Shown here piece after piece: positions 11,310 to 22,800 of a stretch of DNA of 64,000 nt (its first letter is position 1; the number at the start of each line of letters is the position of its first letter). Origin of the DNA: Mya arenaria. Lineage: Eukaryota; Mollusca; Bivalvia; Myida; Myidae. The DNA is taken from positions 7,336,117 to 7,400,116 of the forward strand of contig NC_069125.1 in assembly GCF_026914265.1 (NCBI RefSeq), in the 5' to 3' direction. The notes under the pieces were generated by a model that had not been told where the DNA came from, did not search any database, and saw only the letters and a list, made by a program, of their open reading frames with translations. The translations under genes and the position numbers were made by a program.

Positions 11310-12549
11310 TTCTACAGTTCTACAACACAACTGAGATTCGGTGACCCCTGTTCCAAATAATACGGCAGGGAGCTATATTTGAAATATATGATAAGATTGC
11401 AATGGACTGAAGTCAATACATATTAAAGTTTTATTATCAAAGTTACAATTACGTGACAGACACACATGCTGTTAACCGACATTTTTTTTTTTGATCTCTT
11501 GATATGATATGACTTACTACAAAAATTCTTATAATTGTAAACTAAAATTTATAATACCGATTTTGTGAAAAAATATTGAAAAATATTTTTTTTAATAAAT
11601 ATGCACTTTGTACTGTATATTATACTAACATAGTATAATATACAGTACTTATTTCATGCATACCGGTGAAAGAGTGAAAAATATTACTGAATGATAACTC
11701 TGGCTCGAGTGAAATGATAACCCTTGCTCAATTCCACTCTGTACAGACAACTCGGGACTATTTTGTCCATCTTTATGCAATAATTTTAATAAAACAAACA
11801 TTTTTTTTTTGCGATTGATTATAACTATCAAAAAGAACAAGCTTACCAATTTATGTATGAACTATTTCATGGAAAATACTGTTACAATTGGTAGGTATCG
11901 GTTGAATATTTACTTTGCCACATGTGCTAGTAATAGAGTTGATAGACCATTTCTTCCTACAAACTCTAACCGCGTACATGTGACCGCTGCATCCCTCTCA
12001 AAAGCATCTTCGGGCACATCCTCGACATTTCCTCTGGGGTCTTCGTAAACACACGGGAATGTGACATTCAACTTTAATAGATATGAAACTAATTCGCTGT
12101 CTCAACAACAAAACATCCTTCGGCTGCACTGAGCATGTATTCACCCCGAAAAAACCCCGTAAGATCCAGAGTCTGAAGCGACAGTGACTTCCGTTGCTTT
12201 TACAAATACACACTTGTAAAAGTCCATCATTGTTAATTTAAATCTGTTGAAATTGTTTTTGAATGTACAAAAATGTCACATGCTCAAGTTTCATTGAATT
12301 GTATTTCTTCGCGATACATTTTTTTATTTACGAAATGCTTTTGTTTAAATACTTGTTTTTTGTCTCATTAAATGTTAAACATGATAGGTTTCGTTGATGG
12401 AACTAGGGTTTAATCTAAATTCAAATTCCAACAACCATTTTCATAAAGTGTGGAACTTTTTTTTAGTGGAAGGACTGCTTGCGCGAAGAGGAGGTAACTT
12501 TGACATATCGATTATACCGCAGTTACTTCCCTTCGTTACTTCCCTACGC

Positions 12550-12620
12550 CACTCGTGAAAATATTTTTTCTGTGACCACTCGTGAAATAAAATACGATCT
12601 TACACTGAATTCAACAAATA
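12550..12620. repeat. Fragment of the CACTCGTGAAA foldback repeat
   Basis: CACTCGTGAAAATATTTTTT and AAATACGATCTTACACTGAA match the right half of the foldback at 27368-27508. The surrounding intergenic stretch 11310-13000 is otherwise AT-rich. It holds no recognised gene apart from a weak cysteine-rich frame near 12.0-12.2 kb, discussed in the findings. Confidence 0.6.
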
Positions 12621-13019
12621 TCCTCTAAATATACAGTATTTTTCACATTTTCGGTATTATAATTTTTAGTTTAGAATTATAAGATTTTTTTTATTTAAAA
12701 AAAAAATGATTGAGTTTGAAAATCCGGTTAAATACAATGTACGACATCCTCATATCAATCCGTTCTTGTAGATATTTGCGTCAACTTTCTGCTCCCTTAC
12801 TCTTCCAAATAAATTGTAAACGAATAAATCGAATATATTTCTGTTCTTAAACTTGGATTGCTTCATTTTGTATTCCTTTTCGAATTCCCCTTCACACGGG
12901 CCCCAAATTGATAACGGAGACAGTGCTTGTTGTAGTTTCTGAAGAAAAAAAGATACACACTTTGAATTAAATGGTTGCGTTTTCTGATGTACCTAAAGCT
13001 TGTTTATAAAGAAAAGTCT

Positions 13020-15400
13020 GTTCGTAGTTGTACTTGTGTATGTGGTGTTTGTAAGTGTGTGTATGTGGTGTTTATACTTGTGTATGTGGTGTTTGTGTTA
13101 TTGTATGTGGTGTTTGTACTTGTGTATGTGGTGTTTGTATATGTGTGTATGTGGTGTTTGTATTTGTGTATGTGGTGTTTGCATGTGTGTATGTGGTATT
13201 TGTATGTGTGTATGTGGTATTTGTATATGTGTGGTGTTTGTATGTGTGTATGTGGTGTTTGTATGTGTGTATATGGTGTTTGTATATGTGAATGTGGTGT
13301 TTGCATGTGTGTATGTGGAGTTTGTACTTGTGTATGTTGTGTTTGTATTTGTGTATGTGGTGCTTGTATTTGTGTATGCGGTGTTTGTATTGGTGTATGT
13401 GGTGTTTGTATTTTTATATGTGGTGTTTGTACGTTTGTGTATGTACTTGTGTATGTGGTGTTTGTATGTGTGTATGTGGTGTTTGTATTTGTGTATGTTG
13501 TATTTGTATATGTGTATGTTGTGTTTGTATTTGTGTATGTGGTGTTTGTTCTTGTGTATGGGGTGTTTGTATTTGTGTATGTGGTGTTTGTATTTGTGTA
13601 TGTGGTGTTTGCATGTGTGTATGTGGAGTTTGTATGTGTGTATGTGGTGTTTGCATGTGTGTATGTGGAGTTTGTATTTGTGTATGTGGTGTTTGCATGT
13701 GTGTATGTGGAGTTTGTATGTGTGTATGTGGTGTTTGCATGTGTGTATGTGGAGTTTGTATGTGTGTATGTTGTGTTTGTCCTTGTGTATGTTGTGTTTG
13801 TATTTGTGTATGTGGTATTTGTATTTGTGTATGTTGTGTTTGTATTTGTGTATGTGGTGTTTGTTCTTGTGTATGGGGTGTTTGTATTTGTGTATGTGGT
13901 ATTTGTATTTGTGTATGTGGTGTTTGCATGTGTGTATGTGGAGTTTGTATGTGTGTATGTGGTGTTTGCATGTGTGTATGTGGAGTTTGTATGTGTGTAT
14001 GTGGTGTTTGCATGTGTGTATGTGGAGTTTGTATTTGTGTATGTGGTGTTTGCATGTGTGTATGTGGAGTTTGTATGTGTGTATGTGGTGTTTGCATGTG
14101 TGTATGTGGAGTTTGTATGTGTGTATGTTGTGTTTGTCCTTGTGTATGTTGTGTTTGTATGTGTGTATGTGGAGTTTGTATTTGTGTATGTGGTGTTTGC
14201 ATGTGTGTATGTGGAGTTTGTATGTGTGTATGTGGTGTTTGCATGTGTGTATGTGGAGTTTGTATGTGTGTATGTGGTGTTTGCATGTGTGTATGTGGAG
14301 TTTGTATGTGTGTATGTGGTGTTTGCATGTGTGTATGTGGTGTTTGCATGTGTGTATGTGGAGTTTGTATGTGTGTATGTGGAGTTTGCATGTGTGTATG
14401 TGGAGTTTGTATGTGTGTATGTGGTGTTTGCATGTGTGTATGTGGAGTTTGTATGTGTGTATGTGGAGTTTGCATGTGTGTATGTGGTGTTTGCATGTGT
14501 GAATGTCGTGTTTGTCCTTGTGTATGTTGTGTTTGTATTTGTGTAAATGGTGATTGTATTTGTGTATGCGGTGTTTGTATTGGTGTATGTAATGTTTGTA
14601 TTTTTATATGTGGTGTTTGTACGTTTGTGTATGTGGCGTATGTACTTGTGTATGTGGTGTTTGTATGTGTGTATGTGTTGTCTGTATTTGTGTATGTGGT
14701 GTTTGTTTTTGTGTATGTGGTGTTTGTATTTGTGTATGTGGTGTTTGTACTTGTGTATGTGGTGTTTGCATTTGTGTATGTGGCGTATGTACTTGTGTAT
14801 GTGGTGTTTGTATGTGTGCATGTGTTGTCTGTATTTGTGTATGTGGTGTTTGTTTTTGTGTATGTGGTGTTTGTATTTGTGTATGTGGTGTTTGTACTTG
14901 TGTATGTGGTGTTTGCATTTGTGTATGTGGTATTTGTACTTGTGTATGTGGTGTTTGTATTTGTGTATGTGGTATTTGTTCTTGTGTATGTGGTGTTTGT
15001 ATTTGTGAATGTGGTGTTTGTATGTGTGTAAGTGGAGTTTGTACTTGTGTATGTGGTTTTTGTATGTGTGTATGTGGTGTCTGTATTTGTGTATGTGGTG
15101 TGTGTTTGTGTTTGTGGTGTTTATATTTGTGTATGTGGTGTTTGTATTTGTGTATGTGGTGTTTGTACGTGTATATGTGGTGTTTGTTTTTGTGTATGTG
15201 GTGTTTGCATTTGTGTATGTGGTGTTTTGTTTTTGTTTTTGTGGTGTTTGTACTTGTGTATGTGGTGTTTGTATTTGTGTAAGTGGTGTTTGCATTTGTG
15301 TATGTGGTGTTTTTTGTTTTTGTGGTGTTTGTACTTGTGTATGTGGTGTTTGTATTTGTGTATGGGGTGTTTGTATTTGTGTATGTGGTGTTTGTACACA
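13020..15400. repeat. Large 21-bp minisatellite (about 113 units)
   Basis: The unit is approximately GTATGTGGTGTTTGTATTTGT with variants at the last six bases and GTGGAGTTTGC/T in alternating units. This gives a 42-bp higher-order pattern in 13600-14500. Because 21 is a multiple of three and stops are rare, several frames on both strands stay open for 300-760 codons. These are repeat artefacts. It lies between the SLC6 and GM2A-like genes. Confidence 0.97.
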
Positions 15401-16147
15401 CGTCTGTGTTCATTGGCGTTCGGCCCTTGCTTTGTACCTCCTGTTCGAATTTATTTTTGAAAATTTCGACTACTCGGCTTTGTCCCAGTACTTTTTATTG
15501 TATAATTCATCAAATAAAGAGCGTTGTTCTATACTCTCATAACTCTGTTTGTGTGTTTCCCTTCAAAAACATTTTGTTTTAAAAGTGTTTGCACAGACTC
15601 CTCAAAACTCATGGAATACGAACTAAAAGATGAAAACATTTTCGCGATGTCCATGTGGTCACCATTGTTTCTGGCGAACAACCGATTGTCTTTTATGTGA
15701 GGTAACTTTTGCGCGTAACAAAAGGAAGTTGATACTGAAATAAATACTTTAATGAAGTAAACAAACATATGACCGTGTAAGGCCGTATTTGCTGCCGATC
15801 TGATATCACGGCCATGACGGTTGTAGATCAATATAGAAATAGAAGATGTTAAGGCATCAAGACCTCAATCTGCGGTGGGTTTGTTGTTGTGGACCTGATA
15901 TTTTGTTAAACAGTGATTGAAAGGTCTTATTTGAGGTCGTGTTTGAAATCAAATTTAAGAAAATTGATTTTCACCCCCGTACTAAATCAAATGTATGTGG
16001 ACAAACGAACTAATTTGTAACAGGCCAGTTGGCGCATGATTAACTGCTAGATATGGTTGTATCACAATTAAGGATGCATATTTGTAATGGTTTCGGCCGT
16101 GTTTGTGAATAGAGTCAAGCTGACCGTGGAATATATAAATAATTCAT

Positions 16148-16790
16148 TAAAGGCCGGCCACGATGCAAACGTCGTTTGAAGGACAAAAAAAAATCCATTT
16201 TTATTTAGTTTTAAGGTTCAATATTTAGCAAGCATATTTCATATATACGTTGCAACATGTGAATCTGTAATTAGGAGTTGAGCAAATTTTACGAAAGAAT
16301 ATTTTATCAGATTTCCAATCAAAAAACATTTACGTTTTCCTGGAAATGTCTTGATACAAAATGAATATGTTTATGAGTCAAAATTATCGGAACTGCCCAA
16401 TCAGAAATGTCTTGAGGCTTTGTGATGACTGCGGCCAATTTAAAAAGGATATTCGCATTTTTGTTACCAGGAAATGAATTTCATCCACTATTTTCACAAT
16501 TGTTTTGAATAACTTTCTTATTTATTAAAGATATCATCAAGAACTCTCAAGACATTTTTGATTAGGTAGCCTAGGTCATTTAAACACAAAAAAAAAATTA
16601 AAAATGACGACAGACTTTTTCATAAAGGTGAATGCGTTTTTATCCAAAATCTGATAAAATCTTCTTTTGTAAAATTTGTTCAACTCCTTTCTACCCCAAA
16701 ACATATCACCAAGAATGTATGTTTACTCCAAAAAAGGTCGTTCATTAAAACTAAATAAAACATGAACTTTTGAAACTTTTTAATTTTTCC
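16148..16790. repeat. Dispersed repeat related to 2917-3265
   Basis: It shares GGTTCAATATTTAG, CCAAAATCTGATAAAATCTT and CAACTCCTTTCTACCCCAAA with the GGT-intron region, in the same order. The stretch between the minisatellite and this repeat (15401-16147) shows no recognised gene. Confidence 0.45.
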
Positions 16791-16871
16791 CCTTCCCCAC
16801 CCACTTTTGCACTGTGAAAGGCCCTTGATCCAGTTATTTACAGAAGGTGATAGACGAAAAGAGAACAACGG

Positions 16872-19800
16872 CTATGAACATACATTTACTATTGTCCCAT
16901 GTTCTGCCCTGACAGTCTGTACCGCCTGTATCCACATAGGAGACATAACAAGGGCGACGCTGACCCATCCAAGTACACGTGCCAGGGATGGGTATACGTA
17001 CTCGCCGTACGATGGGGGAACGTACTCAACACAGCTCGTCAGAAATATAATCTGCGGGAAAGAAAAACGGTATATTGTTAATGTCGTATTTCTGATACCA
17101 CCCCGTTATAAATGTTCTTAATAGGTGGTCTGAATAGAGGGTTTTGCTGTACAGGCGAACCCCGTTGGCTCGAACTCCCAGGGACCGGCGAAAATACTCC
17201 AAGCGTCGGAAACTTAGAGCCAAGCGGGATTGTTAACCTTCAGTTTAAATAAATCGGTCCTCTAAATCAAGTTCGAACCAACGAGGATATCGAGCCAAGC
17301 GAGTTCGAGCCAACGGATTTCGACTGATTTTGATTGTTACGAAAATGTATTCTTGCTATCAAAACTATTAAGCCTTTATGTCATTCTTGTGGAAATTTAG
17401 GTAGGATGGTCGATAAATGGTTTGTTTGAAAATTTTAGCTGTATAATTATAATATTTGAATAATGGATCACTACAGTAGTGCTACCAAAACTATGATTGG
17501 AGCGATAAAAGCTGCAAGTATTCGAAGAACCATAGGAACATCTCTGCCTATCATCATCTGGACATCCTCGTTGAAACGATCCATTCCTGGCAAATACAAG
17601 CATCATAAATAAATTTATTATATACCCATCATAAATCCACACGCAATACATATCGCAAAATACGGTAGTCCATATTCCACTCCAGTTCAATACGGCCGTA
17701 TTCCACTCATGTGACGTCACGTCATAACAAGTATCGTTGCGCGATGTTAAAATGACGTCATAAAACAAAATAATGCGTCGTTAAAACGATATTATAATGA
17801 AAACATGTGGCTTTAAAGTGATGTAACCAGTAATGTATATAATAAAAGGGTTATTAGTACTGCGTTTTGATCCGGAATATCGTATTTGCAGATTTTGATT
17901 TCACCCAGCTTGCGCCTCGTGAAATACGAACATGCAAAAAATCCACTCGAGTCGAATACAATCTCCCGGATCAAAACGCAGTACTAATAACCCTAGTGTA
18001 TGTTTTCAAGAGAAAGGGCACATAACAAATAATGCATGCTATCAAGTTTACTCAAACAATTATGTTCAAGTTAAAGCTGCACTCTCACAGATATACCATT
18101 TTTACAACTTTTCTATTCTTTGTCTTGGAAAGAGCAAATTATTGCATAAATATCTGCAAACTAATGATATAAGATTGCTGACAAAAATCTGATCGTAGAT
18201 TTTTCATATTTGCGTTCGAAAATTAATGTTTTATGGTTTACTAACGGTTTAAGAAAAATGCATAAAACATCCTTTTTTTAACTTAAATATAAAATTCTGC
18301 GATCTAATTTTTTGTCAGCAGTCTTATATAACTGGTTTTCATGGATTTTTGCAAAAATTGGCTCGTTCCGAGACAAAAAGTTAAAAAACGTTCAATCTGT
18401 GAGAGTGCAGCTTTAAACGTTTAATCAAAAGTTATGTTTTTTCTTAACCGATACTTACAAAAAAATCAAAATGTCTAAATCCAAAATTTTATACTCACGT
18501 TTCTTTCTTCAATCGCATTGAAAGTAAAAACGTTTAACATACAACAAATGCATACGCATCAGCCGCATGAATAATGAACCGAAAACGTGAAGAATAATCA
18601 TAATATTTATAATTGTTAAAAAATATGTAAAATCTACGAATAATATAGTATTGTGTTGTTATTTTCAAACAAAGAGGGAAATAACCATGAAAGGAATAAG
18701 AATCCCAGGCACTTACCGTAAATCCAAGCAATTGTCACCAGTTCAACAAAGGCAACTATCGGGCCGATCCACGCTCCGTTGTACCAATCCATCCACAAAA
18801 ATATATACGCCCCAGCCTACAATGATTTACATAAACCATTGGATCGTATGCCTAGCCTTTCTTTGGATGTGGTTCATTTATTTTTTCGATGTCATTAGCC
18901 AATCTAAAGGCGTCACCGTCATTGAGAGTATAACTTGTGTTAGGTTGTGGGGAAAAGTGCACAGACCGAATATTACCCAGGTCAGATTTGTCAAGCACGA
19001 CTCTTTTAGACGTCCCCCACAAAGGACGATAAGTATTTATAGTTATGAGGTGGTGAATAGAGCCTGTAATTACTGGATCCACATTACAGTAGGGTGTTCC
19101 TGGTACTCCGTTTTCGCACACAAAACAAGTTAGACGACTGTCTCGCGAAACATCGTAATGAAGGGAGTGACTTAGCATAAGCATACTTCACAATTGTTGT
19201 AAAATAAATATAGTTTATCATAAGCGTTTGACCAGTAGACCTCGACACTGCCGCCAAGGTAAAGAGGTAATATCACAGAAATACATAGGCCACGACCTAC
19301 AAACTTAATTAACCAATGGGTTTTTAATTTTATGGTGGCATATTACTGCCATAAGATAACCTGATAGCGTTCGCGAATTGTTCCGTGTTAATCACTTAAT
19401 TTTCGCGATAATTTTCTAGTTATCTAGTAAATTTTCGCGATACTATTTTGGTAGATAATAAAGTGGTTAACACGAAACAAATCGCGAACGTGCTCAGGTT
19501 ATCGTACGGCAGTTATATGCCACCATAGGTTTCATTGGCCTTTTTGGCATTGTGTAGTGCGAATCAGTGCCAATAAATGCGTAATTTTATATTTGATCAT
19601 GCACATGAGCATTGCTTCTACCAGGCAGAATAGAAATAATTCAATTATACTAGGGTTAAGATATTTCAAGAATTATTGAAAAGCTGTTAAAGAAGCTTCA
19701 ATACAATGACTCTAACAAAAGTATTAAATTGCCTACCCCAGTGCAGGTCGGCAACGAAAACATGAAGAATACAAGCCCGACCACGATTAATGTCGGAATT

Positions 19801-22800
19801 CTCCTCAATTTTGGGAAGAGATCGCCAAGGACTTGCATCAACATGTCCATAGGCACAAGCTGTAATGTAAAAGACAATACTGATATGGAAAAATAATATT
19901 CCTTTTGATCAATGAATAATATACTAGGTTTACCTAAAATGGTTTCAATTATGCATGCATCGAGCCTGTCACTGAATAACGTTATCGATTCATTAATTAT
20001 TCAAGATTACGACATTTTCACAGCCAAATTGCCCACGGTACACAACGAAGCATAGCGTCGTGTGTATCGTGGGTATCCGACGCTGTATAATGCTATGCTT
20101 ACTACAAGGATGAACCGCGCAATGAATTGTTTAGAGCAATATGATGGAAGTAGACCAACCAACATATTACACAAATCGTAGGGTAAATACCCGAAAGAAA
20201 TCGAACGACATAACAATATAGGAGGTTTTGGTTGCTTCGGGCTTTAACAACACGAAATGTAAATGTATCGTTTATTAATTAATTTTGGTGTTCGAAATTT
20301 TACAAAATTATTAACGAAACGGTACCTGTCCGTCTATCCCTGTCAGTATTATGGCTGCTACAAAGCAGACTGTCCATATCTGTGGGAAGGGCAGCGCAGA
20401 CAGGGCAGTTATATAGGCCACAATGCCAACGGACATACCTGGGGAGGAAAGGTTGTGACAACAATGGATCAACTTTGTTTGTTGTTGAGTTTATAAAGGT
20501 CTGCCCGCGCCCTATAATGGCTGCAATATAGCTGGACCCTGTCACATCCCCAAGTGTGACTTAAACAGAATTTTGAAGCCAAATGGGGAGTATTACTCCC
20601 ATCGGTTGATGGGATATTCGCCAAAATGACGCGGAACCGGCGATGAATGACATCTAGAGTGGTCCCACAGCTCTACACTACTGAATGTTGTTGTTGTTGT
20701 TGGGTTTATTAAGGTTTGCCTGCGCCCTATGGCTGCATTTTGGCTTGACCCCATCACATCCCCTAGTGTGACTGAAACATATTTTTGAGGCTATAGGAGG
20801 CGTTTTATTCCCACCAGTTTGTGGTATATTCGCCAAACAATAGATCAACGGATCGAACACAAACGTTTATATGATGCGTGTGCCTTTTTAGCAGAGCAAG
20901 TTTATAAATGTGAGAGTTATGGACCTAACATTACGTTGGTTTTTATCTCTCGCAACATATGCTCTAAGTTTCATTTGAATATATGGAACGTGTTCTGTCA
21001 ATAATGGCTGTAAGTTATAACTGTCTGCACCAATTCGGCACAGATTCCGATGTAAGCTGACAACGTCACCACGACTATACAAACCCCTTCTGTCTTGGGG
21101 AAACAAACAAGCTTTGTGACAAGAACAATCAATTGTTTTATTATTACCATGCTCATATCCTACGTACGAATAATCTATGGATTCTTTAATCCTTTAAAAC
21201 GTGTAATTTAAAAACTATAGCATGTAAAAAAATGAAGTTCTGGTCAAGATCTGTCAAAGCTGATTACCTAACATGGATATTATCGTTGAATAGTGTGAGA
21301 ACTAGTCCGTTATGTTAACTGCCACTCACGTTGTTTTTTAAATGACAGGCTGACTTAATTTTCAATTATTTCAATTCAAACTTCCTTGACAATGATTTAT
21401 ATACTTCACATTATTTCTTTTAAATAAAATATGAAATGTAAATGATTAACAAGAAAAGTATAAAAATAACGCAATTAAAATATAGTTCAGGGAACTGAAT
21501 ATTTAAAAGAAGAACCCCCGTAATAATAATAAAAATAAAAATAACGTTCACCATTTTAGCTTAGTGAAAATTGGTTGTTTTTCTCTGAAATGTATTCAAA
21601 GAAGAAGTAACTCGTTTTCTTATTTTCATGAAGAAGTAACTCATTTTCTTATTTTCGTTTTCATCCGTATGCTTACTGGCTTTTTTTAAAGATGCACTCT
21701 TACTTCCAAATAATATTTACCAAAATTAATAATATTGTTTTGATATTCCAAAAAGGATGAAGAAATGTCAAAAATTATGGTTCTTATGAAGGATATCGAG
21801 TTTAATTTGAAAGAAATGAACATAAAACACAGTATTGCTCCCTTAAGAGACTATAGTAGACCACATTAAATCTTTATGCATTCACCAAACATTTAAATTT
21901 TTGGGCTTTCTGCTATTAAATTCACGGTTACAATCTTGTTATCAATTGTTAATATTTTCCATAAATGCATTATTTAGTAAGCAGTTAAAGGTTTATCAGT
22001 CTAAATTTATGTTTGTTATACATGTGTATGTACTGATTTTGATATATAATATATCACTTATATATATATAATATATATATAATAGTGTCACTTTAAGAAT
22101 GTACCTGCATTGATGACCTCTGTGATTTCAACGCCATAGCTGTGAGCCATGTTGCCAAGTACAGAAAAACAAACCATTCCACTGAACACAGCCATAAACA
22201 TATTACACAGGGGTAAGACGATAGACGTTCTGCAGAGGAAAGCATATTATAATTTGATATATAGGGCTAAAATTTATGAAACATTCATCAATACGCAGAT
22301 AAGTTAAACACGTTTAATATTCCAAAGGTTTCACAATTGTAACAAGATTATTACAGTTGACACAACAGGGATACATCTAAATGGTTATGTCAATTGCAGT
22401 CAAAACTCGTTATGTCGAAATCGTTTGGACCTCTAAAAATACTGCGAGATAACGAACATTCGATATAACCGAAATATATAAAGTGTATGATTTAATCGAA
22501 AAGAAATTCGAAAGAAGTTCGACATAACTAGAACATCGAGAAAACAGAGTTCGACATAGCGAGTTTCGAGAGAAATTTAGAGATGAAATGACAAAATTGA
22601 AATATCTAAAGCATAGTGAAAAGAGAAATAAGTTGTTTGCCTGAGACTGTTTTCCTTAAAATGTGCATGTGAACCAAGGAGCATGTTCCCGCCCCAACCG
22701 AAACCAAGGGTGTAGAACGTCATTAATGTTGCTTCGATCCACACCTTAAATTAGACAAAAAGCCTCAAGTTATTTTAGCAAGCCATTAGATTAAATTAAA

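Noticed and set aside
13004..15295. Open frames of 763, 579, 523, 500 and 360 codons on both strands
   Set aside because: All translate the same 21-bp repeat. A period divisible by three with few stops keeps every frame open, and there are no domains or unique sequence.
13020..15400. Resemblance to a CRISPR array or other spaced repeat
   Set aside because: Units are contiguous with no unique spacers, and the DNA is animal. The same holds for the arrays at 31.6, 46.1 and 53.5 kb.
15529..15831. 100-codon minus-strand frame
   Set aside because: No recognisable family, no splice partners, and it lies beside the minisatellite. Composition fits chance.
17475..17486. TAG stop after VLVALL in SLC6 exon 11, suggesting a truncated transporter
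   Set aside because: A GT donor four codons earlier (exon ending at 17486, after IIVL) joins in phase to the exon at 16872-17051 carrying YVPPSYGEYVYP and the last membrane segment.
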